From contig WJXW01000020.1 of assembly GCA_015832175.1 (NCBI GenBank), positions 124,001 to 188,000 of the forward strand: DNA of 64,000 bases, given 5' to 3'. Positions 44,093-54,377 of the stretch are shown here, in pieces. Both the position numbers and the translations under genes were made by a program. The notes beneath the pieces were generated by a model, which saw only the letters and a program-made list of their open reading frames with translations, did no database searches and was not told where the DNA came from. This DNA is from Paraphaeosphaeria minitans (lineage: Eukaryota > Ascomycota > Dothideomycetes > Pleosporales > Didymosphaeriaceae). Numbering within the stretch: position 1 is the stretch's first letter; every line of letters starts with the position of its first letter.

Positions 44093-44961
44093 ACATGTTG
44101 CGAAAGTATCTACGTACCTGGCAAGCCAGCTAGTCAACAGTCTGCTCTAATAAGATACTCAAACACAAAGTAGTAAGCATAACTATCAGTATAGAGTACA
44201 ATATACACGCTAGTAGCTTGCAAAAGCAGGTGGCCCAGCGATAGTTACACTTCTTTTCATCCACGCATCTGTCTTGTGACATTGTTAGAGCCTTTCTCTG
44301 TTAAGCAAATCAAGTACATCTGAGCCTTTCAGTTCTCAAAGCAAACGCTCCTAAAGCTAACCAAAAATTCTTTAAAAACAATCTAGACCTAGCATGTTGT
44401 CCATGATTTACTTTTAAGTTGTAACTTTAGTTCACAGATGGGTTTTCGGTCTGCACTATCAATAAATCTCTTAGGTACTCGAAAATAGGAACGGATCGTT
44501 AGATTTCCCTGGCCTGATTGCTTAGTAAAGCTGACCACAGCTAAACATACAACAAGGAAAAGGTAGGGTTCAGTGCCGAGAAGGGTTCAGTGCCGAGAAG
44601 GGTTCAGGGCCGAGAAGGGTTCAGTGCCGCGATGGGTTCAGTGCCGCGATTGGTTGAATGAGTGTAGTAAACGATGACGGATGGCTTTCCCAGGCTTGAG
44701 TAGACAACGCCTACTCGGCATTGTTCAGTCTCAACTTGTCCATCTATGACCAAAGCGTGAAGCTGGCAATAACGGACCATCCCGAGTTATGAATTGTGCA
44801 TGGATCGCAAAATGGCAGTGAAACCGAAATGCTGCGGGCCACTCTCCGGGATATAACATGCATTTCACAGAACGCCGAGACGTCCTCCAACTTTGCTTTA
44901 CCGTCCTTCGGTCCTTCACCGGTTGCCCTCTCGCAGTTCGCTTGCCTTACTTGGTGCGCCA
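44093..44961. other. Intergenic with a short tandem repeat
   Basis: No gene supported apart from the 18-bp tandem array listed separately. The right part should hold the promoter of the Zn2Cys6 gene. Confidence 0.4.
44566..44650. repeat. 18-bp tandem array, about five units
   Basis: Units of GGGTTCAGTGCCGAGAA / GGGTTCAGTGCCGCGAT follow one another with small variations over about 85 bases. Confidence 0.85.
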
Positions 44962-45816
44962 ATGGCGTCGATGCTGTACGGAGGAACGTCGCTGATGTAT
45001 GCCGACTGGGATCATCATATCGTCCAACAATCAGATCCAGGGAGGAAAAGGAAGCGTGAAGTCCGCACCACTGCGGCGTGTGACTCATGTCTTCATCGTA
45101 AGATAAAGTGCTCGGGAGGCGATCCATGCCAGAGCTGTCAGCAGTTGAAAGTTGGGTGTAAATTCACCTCTAAAAAGGCGTAAGTGACCTGCCAGAGGCT
45201 CCACTTCATTCACTAACTTTTCCTAAGCCGCACTGAAAAGACCGTGGCAGAAAAGCTCGATCACATCGTCAACCAGGTAGAACAAATTTACCAAGTTGTC
45301 ACTGCGCAGCAGCAAGCGAGCGACGAGCGCATAAGAGGTGGCACCAGCGCTAGAGATGATAATTCATTGAATGGCGATGCCAATGCATGCGACAATCACG
45401 AGACGACCACCGCTGACTTAGAAGAGGTCAAGATTGAGCACTCCCAAGCTCCGGTCCCCAGCCGAAGCTCTACTGGTGAAGTGCAGCATATTCCCCAGGA
45501 AGTGCAGGCTCGCACACTCAAATTCAATCCGAGGTACCGCGGCTTGCAGGCTTACTATGCTATCAGCGCTGAGTTACCACAGTGCCTAGACGTACGAGAC
45601 GGTTCACCAGTATTAGAAGTCTTGCAACGACTCTCCACCTTGGTCTGTCAAAACCCACACCACGAAAGACATACGCAAATTCTTCGCCAGTTGGCTAATT
45701 GGACTTTTCTCATGAGTAAAGCTATGGACGAAGGTATACTCAAGGAAAGCACAATGGCAACGCTAGTGTGTGTTAAAGGGGCACTCGGCTCGATGCATAC
45801 TATAGCCCACGAATGA
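44962..45816 (+). CDS. Zn2Cys6 zinc-cluster protein, short form, two exons
   Basis: Exon 1 (44962-45179) starts at ATG MASMLYGGTSL and contains the binuclear zinc cluster CDSCLHRKIKCSG with CQSCQQLKVGC, preceded by a basic stretch (RKRKREVRTT). A 48-bp intron (GTAAGT...CTAAG) joins in frame to exon 2 (45228-45816), which starts with a coiled-coil-like linker (EKLDHIVNQVEQIYQVV). Exon 2 ends at TGA 45816 without the usual fungal transcription-factor middle domain. At about 267 residues it is much shorter than the family norm, so it is either truncated or a short DNA-binding protein. Confidence 0.75.
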
Positions 45817-46813
45817 GATGTCATATGTTTGAACCGGAAGCCCTTCGTGGGACTTCTCTTCCCATAGTGTCTGATAGTGACGGGTAGTAGATAGATAGCG
45901 ATGCAGGAATTGGTACGCAACATGAGGTAGCACCTCCTCCGCAATATGCGGATCGAAGCCTGCACCCGCCTACCTCAGCATCTACCTATGCAACGTTTTT
46001 CAGCCGATTCGTAAGGCCTCTTACTCGCTGAATATGCCCCAAATAATTCCGAGGACTTCAGGAACTGCGCACAGCACACGCATCCTACGCAATGTGGAGG
46101 CGCTCCAGCTAAGAACTCATGATCGTGCCGCTTCTTCGCACTACACTTGGTCTAAAACCAAGTCTACTAATGAGAGCCGATCTGTTGAATATGCACACGG
46201 GCCGAGGCTGGCTCGTTTGCGAACTAGTCCGTGACAGGACGCTTCCTACCGCTGGAATACTGCCGCAAAGGCATTTCTCAGCCTATGTCCCCGCCACCGC
46301 TTCATAGCCATGTAAATCAATAAGACCACTCCTAGCCTATTATGACCCTGGTCTCCACCCTAGCCTAGTGCGCTGGCCCAGTCGGAGCCAGTTCCAGGGG
46401 TGATCCGTGCGGTTGCCAAGCTTCGGATGCTGGCCAGCGCTCCGCATGAGAAGTCCGCAGGTTGTAGTTAACGATCGACAAGCGCTACCGTACTGTGTGT
46501 TCGGGGCGTCGGCTCAGAAGCTGCGCACCAAGTCCTGTGTCGGTCAGTGTGGAAATGATCAGTCCACATCCACCAAACTAGTTGACTCTAAATAATCGCG
46601 CGCCTAGCACAGTGACGCTTCTAGTGTGGTTCGTTGCAGGAGCGATGAAAAGGTTCTGTTTTTCGACTCTGTGCTGGGTTGAACACAAAGGTCTCTGACT
46701 GGGGAGGGCCCCCTATCAAGCGATTGCAAAGCCATTCAAGAATGAATGGATAAACTTTTGTGTCTAGCGGCCTCTTTCAGGGACGCGATGACACCGAGGC
46801 TCGCGCCCAACCA
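45817..46813. other. 1 kb without a supported gene, left flank of LINE A
   Basis: Short frames only. Could include the decayed remainder of the zinc-cluster gene, but I could not recognise it. Ends at the target duplication of LINE A. Confidence 0.35.
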
Positions 46814-46826
46814 CCTGTACAGGTAC
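46814..46826. repeat. Target-site duplication at the 5' end of LINE A copy 1
   Basis: CCTGTACAGGTAC. Its partner is not at the 3' end of this copy but at 61428-61440 (reverse complement), next to the tail of the other LINE A copy. Confidence 0.7.
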
Positions 46827-46972
46827 ACCGAACACCAAACTTTCGATTTTTGGACTTCCTTCACAGAGGCCCCAAAAATCCCAGCAACTGATCCGGCTCG
46901 CTGCGGCCACTCTGGGAGTACCTCTAGCATCCGCCTAGGTCCCCCGCGCGACGCGTAAGGGAGCTTAATAGG

Positions 46973-48628
46973 ATGGTAGAGTCTCCCTCCTCCCACCACA
47001 CGGGGTCCCCAGACCCCGAGTCCCCTCAGCAGCTCAATACCAGCGCCTCAAGACGGCTCCAGAAGGACGTGCACCACCCGGCACCCCCACTGAGCAGTCA
47101 GAACCCCGGTGGGGGCGCTCCCAAACCTCGAGTCTCTGACGCCGTCCAACGCCACATCACCGAGACCCAGCAGACCACCCAGCTATGGAACACCATCACT
47201 GCCGCCTTCGCAGCAGCCGTAGATCAACACGCACAAGGCTACACTAATCCTCAAGAAGCCAATATCGCAGAGGAGCTGCAGCAGAGAGTCATCCATGCCC
47301 TGACCTCCCTCTCCCCAAGCAACTCCCCTCCCAGCTCCCGCTGGAGCAGCGACGCCGGCTACAGCAACTCCAGGAGCCAGGAATCAGGACGCCGCTCCTG
47401 GGCGGACGTAGCCAGAGACCCCCAAAACTCGAATAGGGGCATCAGTCGACCCCTGATCGCTGCTAGGACGCGGCCCGCCCCGCTAGCTAAGCCAAAAGAA
47501 GACAATCGAATCTTTATAGCCATCTCTAACCCAGCAATGCGACTGCAACAACCATCACCATTTGCAGTAAGGCAGGCAATATGCAAGAGCATAGGAGGAA
47601 TCACCCTCAAGGATATACCTACTGCATCACCTATCAATACAGGCTGGGCAATTACCCCAGCTAACCAGAATATCCGGGAACAACTCCTAACGCAAGAGAA
47701 CCAGGTACTTATAGTACAAGCGCTAGACGGAGACGCGATCAGGATCCCAGAACGCTGGATCAACTACGCAGTGCAAGGAGTACCCAGCTCTTTTCGGACC
47801 CTAGACGGCACAGAAATACCAACTACTACCCAGCTGGTCGAGGAAGAGGTATGCTCACAAACAGGCAAGCAGCCCGTCAGCTGCAGGACCTCACGGCACG
47901 GGGTGAACCAGAATGGCCTCACTACCTGGATTATCTCATACAAGCAGCCAGTCCGCTCATTCCAGCTTTTTGGCACGAGCCAATTCTCAAAGGAAATCCA
48001 CAAACGTCCAACTATACAGCGACATGACCCAGGCTGCCAGGGATACTGCAACGCTGCACGCTGTACCCGAGTAGCCCGCTGTGCGCACTGCGGTGACCGT
48101 ACGGACCGACACCAAGGACAGCACGGAGACAGTTGCCCCCACAAAGCTATGTGTGCTAACTGTCACGGCCCTCACCCAGCCAGCCACCCCAACTGCCCTG
48201 CAGCCCCTCGTCGGGTACACGGACACATAAGCAAGCCTACAAAGACTGAGCTAAAAGCCATCCGCCGCGCAGGCAGGATAGCACACAAGCACCTCTACGG
48301 AACAGTCGAAGAGACCCTGAGACAGGCCACACTTCAGCCTGATTCCACTCCACCAGAGGCTCCTCAGGAGACAACGACACCCCAACCTACTACTCAGGAG
48401 CAAGCAGCACAAGCTACACGTACCAGAACAATCAGTGCCTCCCACGTACCTTCATCCGCTACCAGCGGAGAAAAGAGACCAAGGCGGGCAGCCACGGGCA
48501 ATAGAAACCTCAACGTCCGGCAAATGTCTGCCAAAAGCTTGCAGCCACGACCCACTATCTACACTGACCCGTCTACCTCAGAGAGAGAAGACACCAGCAT
48601 GAGCGATGACCCACCATCGACATGCTAG
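46973..48628 (+). CDS. LINE A ORF1, gag-like RNA-binding protein
   Basis: 551 aa. The first ~190 residues are Ser/Pro/Gln-rich and low in structure. A central globular part follows (AISNPAMRLQQPSPFAVRQA, PINTGWAITPANQNIREQLL). The Cys/His cluster is near residues 345-405: CQGYCNAARC, CAHCGDRTDRHQGQHGDSC, CANCHGPHPASHPNC. Such proteins bind the element's RNA and chaperone it. The C-terminal ~120 residues are Thr/Pro/Gln-rich. The stop overlaps the ORF2 start, suggesting coupled translation (reinitiation). Confidence 0.88.
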   Translation: MVESPSSHHTGSPDPESPQQLNTSASRRLQKDVHHPAPPLSSQNPGGGAPKPRVSDAVQRHITETQQTTQLWNTITAAFAAAVDQHAQGYTNPQEANIAEELQQRVIHALTSLSPSNSPPSSRWSSDAGYSNSRSQESGRRSWADVARDPQNSNRGISRPLIAARTRPAPLAKPKEDNRIFIAISNPAMRLQQPSPFAVRQAICKSIGGITLKDIPTASPINTGWAITPANQNIREQLLTQENQVLIVQALDGDAIRIPERWINYAVQGVPSSFRTLDGTEIPTTTQLVEEEVCSQTGKQPVSCRTSRHGVNQNGLTTWIISYKQPVRSFQLFGTSQFSKEIHKRPTIQRHDPGCQGYCNAARCTRVARCAHCGDRTDRHQGQHGDSCPHKAMCANCHGPHPASHPNCPAAPRRVHGHISKPTKTELKAIRRAGRIAHKHLYGTVEETLRQATLQPDSTPPEAPQETTTPQPTTQEQAAQATRTRTISASHVPSSATSGEKRPRRAATGNRNLNVRQMSAKSLQPRPTIYTDPSTSEREDTSMSDDPPSTC

Positions 48629-51600
48629 AACACCCCAACAACACCCCAGCCTATAACGGGCAACAACAGCCCAGTCTACCAAGCAAACAGCTACGAGTAT
48701 GCTGGGCCAATGTCGGCAGGAGCTCTCCCTGCCATATCACCATACTAGAAGTGGCCTTTCAGAAGGGCCTGGATGTTGTATGCGTGCAAGAGCCCTTCAC
48801 ATGTGCCAACTCAAGGACCTCTACCCACCCTGGCTTTCGGCACCTCGCACCGATCAGCACTTGGGACACTCCCACCGCATCGGGCTCAGCGCGCCCTCGG
48901 GTGATGACGTATATCCGGAAAGGGTACCACCTAAGACTCCAGACTAGAGAAAGTCTCAACCATCCAGACCTGCTATGGGTTGTTGTGAACGGAGTAGCAA
49001 TACTCAACTGCTATAGACAGCCACTTACCCCTGACGTACTTCAATACGTCACGCATCTCACGCCTCCCCAACACTGCCTTGTGGGAGGTGACTTCAATGT
49101 CCGACACGAATCCTTTGAACCGGCTGTCACCGCAGCCAACGGCGGCATAGAGCTTGCCAGGTGGGCGGCCGCCGCCTCCATGGACTACATTGGCGTGCCA
49201 GGGCAGCCAACGCACTGCGCTGGTCATGTCCTTGATCTGACCTTCTCTAACATCCCATTCGCCCAGTCGGCTGTCGAGGCCAGCATGCACAGCGGATCAG
49301 ACCACGAGACGATAGTGACCTCTATCCCCACTTCCGCACTAGGTACTCCGCACCTAGCTCAGTACCACTACAGAGTCCCAGAGGCAAGCCTACCAAAGTT
49401 TGCCGGTCTGATAGAGATAGGCGTTCAGGGTATCCCAGACCCGCTTGCGGCGCAAGATACAGCACAACTAGACAACTGTGTGTCGCTACTGACGGAGACA
49501 ATACAACACTCTGTACGAACAGCAGGCAGGCCTGATCGCAAGGAAGGACGCGCCGCACCATGGTGGACTGAGGAGTGCAAGACTGCTTACCAAGCCTACA
49601 AGCGCGCCAGACAGCTTTACCTAGGCAGCCCTCCATCAGAAGAAACACGAGCTTTCAAGACAATAGTTAGACAGGCTAAGAGACAATACTGGAGGCACGT
49701 TATTGACAACGCCAAGGACGATAAGGACCTGTTCAAGGTCATTGCCTGGCATAAGCTTACGCCGGAGAACCAGGAAACCCCCCTTATAGTCAACGATACG
49801 ACTATCTATGACCCCCTGGAGAAGGCAGAGGCACTCAGAGAGGAAGTTCTCAACCGGTACACAGCAGAGGATGACCTCAGACAATGCCCAGACCAGGAGG
49901 CCGCAGCCACTCTCCCCTGGAGCACATATATCTCACTTGAGGAAGCAGAACGAAACACAATAGGGGTCTCTAGCACCTCACCAGGTACTGACCGGTCCAC
50001 TGTTCGGCTGCTCCGCGCCTGCTGGGCTCATGTTGGAGAGCTTATACGAAGGATCTTCCAGCAGTGCCTAGAACTCAACCACTTCCCAGCATATTGGAAG
50101 CTCGCGGAGGTGGCAATGATACCCAAAGTAGGGAAGACAGACCGGACGTCACCCCGATCCTGGAGACCAATAGCACTCCTATCCTGCATTGGGAAAGGCC
50201 TTGAACGAACAGTGGCCAGAAGAATTGCATGGACTGCTATGACGCACAAGATCCTTAGTCCCCAACATGGCGGCGCCCTCCCAAAACGCTCTGCAGCCGA
50301 TCTGACCGCAGCGTTCACCCATGACACAGAAGCCGCGTGGGCACTGAATCAGCACGTTACAATGGTTACCCTAGATGTGCAGGGCGCCTTTGACGCTCTC
50401 CTGAAGAACCGTCTGCTGCACCGAATGGTTGAACAGGGATGGCCGCAAAGGACTATCCTCTTCATAGACTCCTTCCTTACTGCTCGAAGGGTCCAAGTTC
50501 GCCTTGGCCAGGTCACCACCCCCAGCTACCCTGCCGCCTGCGGGACGCCCCAAGGGTCGCCTCTCTCCCCGGTCCTGTACACGCTGTACCTGGCAGAGCT
50601 GCTATCCATGGACATAGAACGGAGATTTGGATACGCCGATGACATATGCCTATACCGGGCCTCGCACTCCCTAGATAACAACGTTGAGCTCCTAGCAGCA
50701 GATCTAAGGCAGATCAGAACGTGGGGCGCAATCAACAAAGTCACCTTTGCCCCAGAAAAGCAGGAGATGATACACCTAACGAGACAGCGAAGCAGCTATG
50801 CCCCACTCTGTGTCGTAGACGAGCACCTCACGATCCACCCAATCCTCCCAGGTGGAGAACACTGCCAGCCAGCCCTGCGGTGGCTAGGAATCTGGTTCGA
50901 CCGCAGACTAACTTTCAGACGACACGTAGCTATGCGCGCCGCAAAAGCCGCCAAGGTAGCCCACCACATCCGAAGTCTAGCAAGGACCACTTGCGGACCA
51001 CCAGCCAGCTCTCTCCGCAAGGCTACCATTGCCTGCGTATACCCGTCCCTTCTGCATGGGACAGAGTGCTGGTACAGGGGCCGCACCAAACCGCCGCGAA
51101 CACTCAAGCCTGGCAGACCGCCAGAGGTGAGCGCTTATGTTGGCTGGCATATAGCCGCTATAGATAAGACAATCGCTATAGCAGCAAGAGGTATCCTACC
51201 GGTGTGGAGGACGACCCCAACAGCCACACTATTTCGAGACGCTGGATTACCCTCCGCCGCAGTGGCGCTGGAGGAAGCCAAACTCAGATATGCAACCCAT
51301 CTTCGTGCTATAGACTCAGATCACCTCCTTACCAACCGTGCGGTAGTCCCTATAGTAAATAGAGGCAAGGGAGCCGGAAAACCTCAGAGAATCCAGACAA
51401 AAGTCCAGCAGCTAGGGTCTCTTCTACCAGAGATTCCTAGGACTGAACTGATAGCCCCTCACTACTCGCCTGGATGCCGAACCGACCCAACACTCGGCAT
51501 AGACAAGAAGACTGCAGCCAAGTCCTTCAAAGAATGGTGGGCTCAGCTCCCACCATTAGATGTCACTATCTTCTCAGATGGCTCTGAACAGTACACAAAG

Positions 51601-52458
51601 GAAGGAGAAAAGCGGGTCACCTACGGCTACGCAGTGTATCAGAATGGAAGACAACTACAGAGTGGCCGCGGGTCACTACATCCTACCTCGCATGTGTTTG
51701 ACGCGGAGGTAGTCGGAGCGTGGAGAGGCCTCCAGCACACGATAAGACAACCAGCGCTTAGTACCCGCCGAATCTGGATGTGCGTAGACAGCACTTCAGT
51801 AATATGGGGCCTTAGAGGCGTCGCGCCTTCTACCTCTCAATGGGCCTTCCTAGCATGCCACGGCGCTATGGAGACACACGACGTCTCTATCAAATGGGCC
51901 CCTGGACACCTGGGTATCGAGGGGAACGAGACGGCTGACAGACTAGCTAATCAGGAAGCCCAGCACCCATCGCCACCAACCGGGAAAGCTGCTGTGCCCA
52001 CACTCTCAGGCATCAAGTCAGTTGCTCGCAAAGTACTACGAAGCATACAACAGATTTGGTGGGCAGACAAGAAGACAAAACTCTCTAGATGGTATAAAAG
52101 CTGGGAGCTGGACTACGCACCACGCCGTGGACCAGGAGAACTAGACCTACCCAGAGCTGTATTGGCTAGATTCCTATCTATCCGCTCTATGCACGGAGAC
52201 TTTGCCTGGTACCATCGGAAGTTCAATCACAACGACGCGAACCTCACCTGCTCATGCGGACGCGATAAGACGCCAGAGCACCTTGCGCTCTGCCGCAAGA
52301 CCCTAGGGGCCTTTGGCCGATGGCCGCTTCGACCACCCGCACTACCATCCAGCCGGGCTGACGGCCTGGCGTATACCGCGGCGCTGATAGGAGATCCAGA
52401 GGCCTTCGAAGCCTTTACCCAGCTCACACAGTACTATACTAAGGTTTGTCCTCGGTAG
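48622..52458 (+). CDS. LINE A ORF2: endonuclease, reverse transcriptase, RNase H
   Basis: 1,278 aa, uninterrupted. The APE-type endonuclease occupies residues ~18-235 (RVCWANVGR, VCVQEPFTC, LVGGDFNVRHE, GSDHETIV). The reverse transcriptase spans ~430-720, with SWRPIALLSCIGKGLER, VTLDVQGAFDAL, GTPQGSPLSPVLY and the active site RFGYADDICLY. RNase H lies at ~980-1110 with all acidic residues visible: FSDGSEQ, VFDAEVVGAW, CVDSTSVIWG, GNETADRLAN. The C-terminal zinc segment CSCGRDKTPEHLALC is followed by a short tail. This set is what target-primed reverse transcription requires. Start chosen at the ATG overlapping the ORF1 stop. The part from codon ~1033 on recurs at 61822-62563. Confidence 0.93.
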   Translation: MLEHPNNTPAYNGQQQPSLPSKQLRVCWANVGRSSPCHITILEVAFQKGLDVVCVQEPFTCANSRTSTHPGFRHLAPISTWDTPTASGSARPRVMTYIRKGYHLRLQTRESLNHPDLLWVVVNGVAILNCYRQPLTPDVLQYVTHLTPPQHCLVGGDFNVRHESFEPAVTAANGGIELARWAAAASMDYIGVPGQPTHCAGHVLDLTFSNIPFAQSAVEASMHSGSDHETIVTSIPTSALGTPHLAQYHYRVPEASLPKFAGLIEIGVQGIPDPLAAQDTAQLDNCVSLLTETIQHSVRTAGRPDRKEGRAAPWWTEECKTAYQAYKRARQLYLGSPPSEETRAFKTIVRQAKRQYWRHVIDNAKDDKDLFKVIAWHKLTPENQETPLIVNDTTIYDPLEKAEALREEVLNRYTAEDDLRQCPDQEAAATLPWSTYISLEEAERNTIGVSSTSPGTDRSTVRLLRACWAHVGELIRRIFQQCLELNHFPAYWKLAEVAMIPKVGKTDRTSPRSWRPIALLSCIGKGLERTVARRIAWTAMTHKILSPQHGGALPKRSAADLTAAFTHDTEAAWALNQHVTMVTLDVQGAFDALLKNRLLHRMVEQGWPQRTILFIDSFLTARRVQVRLGQVTTPSYPAACGTPQGSPLSPVLYTLYLAELLSMDIERRFGYADDICLYRASHSLDNNVELLAADLRQIRTWGAINKVTFAPEKQEMIHLTRQRSSYAPLCVVDEHLTIHPILPGGEHCQPALRWLGIWFDRRLTFRRHVAMRAAKAAKVAHHIRSLARTTCGPPASSLRKATIACVYPSLLHGTECWYRGRTKPPRTLKPGRPPEVSAYVGWHIAAIDKTIAIAARGILPVWRTTPTATLFRDAGLPSAAVALEEAKLRYATHLRAIDSDHLLTNRAVVPIVNRGKGAGKPQRIQTKVQQLGSLLPEIPRTELIAPHYSPGCRTDPTLGIDKKTAAKSFKEWWAQLPPLDVTIFSDGSEQYTKEGEKRVTYGYAVYQNGRQLQSGRGSLHPTSHVFDAEVVGAWRGLQHTIRQPALSTRRIWMCVDSTSVIWGLRGVAPSTSQWAFLACHGAMETHDVSIKWAPGHLGIEGNETADRLANQEAQHPSPPTGKAAVPTLSGIKSVARKVLRSIQQIWWADKKTKLSRWYKSWELDYAPRRGPGELDLPRAVLARFLSIRSMHGDFAWYHRKFNHNDANLTCSCGRDKTPEHLALCRKTLGAFGRWPLRPPALPSSRADGLAYTAALIGDPEAFEAFTQLTQYYTKVCPR

Positions 52459-52840
52459 TCCTGCCCTGCACTAGCAACAACAACCCCACTGCGCTTAGCC
52501 TAGCAGCATAATAGCTGCGACACTTCTTATCTTTCTACTTCTCTCTCCACCCTCTCCTTCTCACCCTCTTACTCTCTTCTCTACTGTAACGGCATAATAA
52601 TGCCTTATAATATAAGGGACTCTCCCTGATGTACATACACGGCCTAGTCTCCCTAACTGGAAGGGGAGCTACAGCTTGAAATGGTAGCAATACCCGCATA
52701 GGCAAGAAATGCTTTCTAAGGTAGCGCGCTGGCACTGTAAATCCATAGCTTAGCACGTCTTATATGCCCCTCGGGAGGCGATATGGTGGACTTACTCCTC
52801 ATCATACGGACGAAAAATGAATACCAACCAACCAACCAAC
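52459..52840 (+). other. LINE A 3' UTR and ACCA-repeat tail
   Basis: Non-coding, pyrimidine-rich after ORF2, ending GAAAAATGAATACC(AACC)n. The same sequence is present in reverse orientation at 61441-61821 and, diverged, at 13988-14220. Confidence 0.85.
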
Positions 52841-52846
52841 CAGCCA

Positions 52847-53194
52847 CTCAATCCAGCGAGGATCCTTGATAGGTTTAATCAATCAACACCATCTGATCAA
52901 GGAACACCTGATAGCTCAACGTCGGCCCTCAGCGCGTCAGATTGGCAGAAAATCAATCAACTCCTAAAGGCTGTTGTTAACGTAGGAGGTGATAATCGGG
53001 CTAAGAAGCTAAGCCAAACTATACACCATATTACTATCCAAAAACAGCTCTTAGAGGAGGAGAACAAGCATCTACGAGACGCCTTAGTAACTAAGAAACG
53101 CCGCGCAACGCGAGGTAGGCCTCTGCCTTTGATCGGAGCGATAGCTATCTGAAGGAGCTGTTTTCTGGTCACCTCGCAGCGTACAGAGGGCCCG
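52847..53194 (+). pseudogene. pogo-type transposase, C-terminal part, directly after the LINE tail
   Basis: Starts at CTCAATCCAGCG, encoding LNPA, and continues RILDRFNQSTPSDQ, ALSASDWQKINQLLKAVVNV, IHHITIQKQLLEEENKHL and RATRGRPLPL. A frame also runs from an ATG in the LINE tail (52817). It shifts to a stop at 53152, and similarity with the copy at 13249-14013 ends at CAGAGGGCCCG near 53194. Its missing N-terminal half is the minus-strand fragment at 62564-62890: removing the LINE and undoing the inversion rejoins them in frame. Confidence 0.75.
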
Positions 53195-54377
53195 TGTAAA
53201 TTGGTCTAAGGGATGATTGCGCAATGCTGCGAGCGGGATGTTGGTAATTTCATGCACAATTTGTTCTAGCGAAGTTTTGTCGCCTAGTCGCTGTTCTCCG
53301 CAGGTGAAGAACTCCACTGAAGCCGGCGCGATTAGTTCTGAGCAGACTGTCAGGAGACTATGATGATGCGATGCTCGAAGCACTATGGTTCTGCTCCTGG
53401 TGGCCTTCCGAGACACGCCCCACCCGGAGGACTTTCATGTTGCAGTCGTAAGCGCGCAGTCGTACACCCTCCACAGAGATGGTAGCATTAGAACATCCCC
53501 GGAAGAGCCAGTGCCTCCCTGTTCACATCTCTTGCGTTACGATGAGCCTGATCAGTGGGCCCGCAAGAGTCATCGAGAATGGCGCGATTGACCCTCGAAC
53601 CCTGACCACAGGACTTCCTTTAGCCGATTTGGGGCGGGTTCTCGTGTATGTTTGGGCATACATATAGGTATATGGAAATGCGCCACATGACTGCGGAACT
53701 TTTTCTTCAATGTCCTGGGTCCATATTTCTGCGACCATGGAACCGGACGCCATGGACATGAAGAATTACTTTCTGATCGGGCCAAAGTAAAAGCATTGCA
53801 AAGTTACAATGGTGGTATGAGCACGCCTGAGCAGGGCTTCCATAGATCAAGATAGAGGGGCACATACTGGATGGTATAGTGACGATTTTCGACCTTCCAT
53901 TGTGCAGTTACAAGTTGATGTATGTTGGGAGATTCGATGCAGGTAGAAGCATCTTGAACGGAGGAATATGCGGATAGGGTGAAAATGGTTTTAGAAGGGA
54001 ATATGTAGGTTCAAAGGACTATCAGAAGAGGAAGTGCGAATCGAACTGACTTTTCAAAAACTCCAATCCGGGATAACTACGCTTGCCGCATTACCTATGT
54101 TCTAAGGCGGCATCGAGATGGACAAAGACCTAGTCCTAGGAATTCTGTCCTGGATTGGAAAATTAAAATTTACTAGCAAATTACCCTGCCCCCTGTTAGG
54201 AGGTACGTTGCTACTATCTACTATATCAACACCATCCATAGTGTATCTAATCTATAGTGTATCTAAAGAGTGAGTAGCTCACTACGACTAATGGCTCACT
54301 TCACTTGAGAATTAGATTCGTGCTCTTGCACTCCAGCAGACCTTTTTGAACACAACCATAAACCCACTCAGCTATAG
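53195..54377. other. 1.2 kb without a supported gene
   Basis: Only short frames. A possible small AT-rich relic lies around 54140-54300 (ACTATCTACTATATC; GTGTATCTAATCTATAGTGTATCTAA). Otherwise nothing recognised. Confidence 0.35.

Larger units (their letters stand above)
46827..52840 (+). mobile_element. LINE A copy 1: full-length Tad1/I-like non-LTR retrotransposon, both ORFs intact
   Basis: Short 5' UTR (about 146 bp), ORF1 46973-48628, ORF2 48622-52458 overlapping by seven bases (ATGCTAG), a 3' UTR of about 380 bp and a tail of ACCA repeats ending near 52840. No stop or frameshift in either ORF and all catalytic motifs are present, so it may be active. Its last ~1.12 kb recurs, with no difference noticed, at 61441-62563. 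Confidence 0.92.

Noticed and set aside
46973..53194. LINE A 3' transduction of transposase sequence
   Set aside because: Would explain the transposase after the tail at 52840 but not the matching 5' half and duplication at 62561; the inversion explains both.
54040..54120. Possible tRNA-like sequence near GTGCGAATCGAACTGAC
   Set aside because: No cloverleaf could be folded and no proper B box is present.
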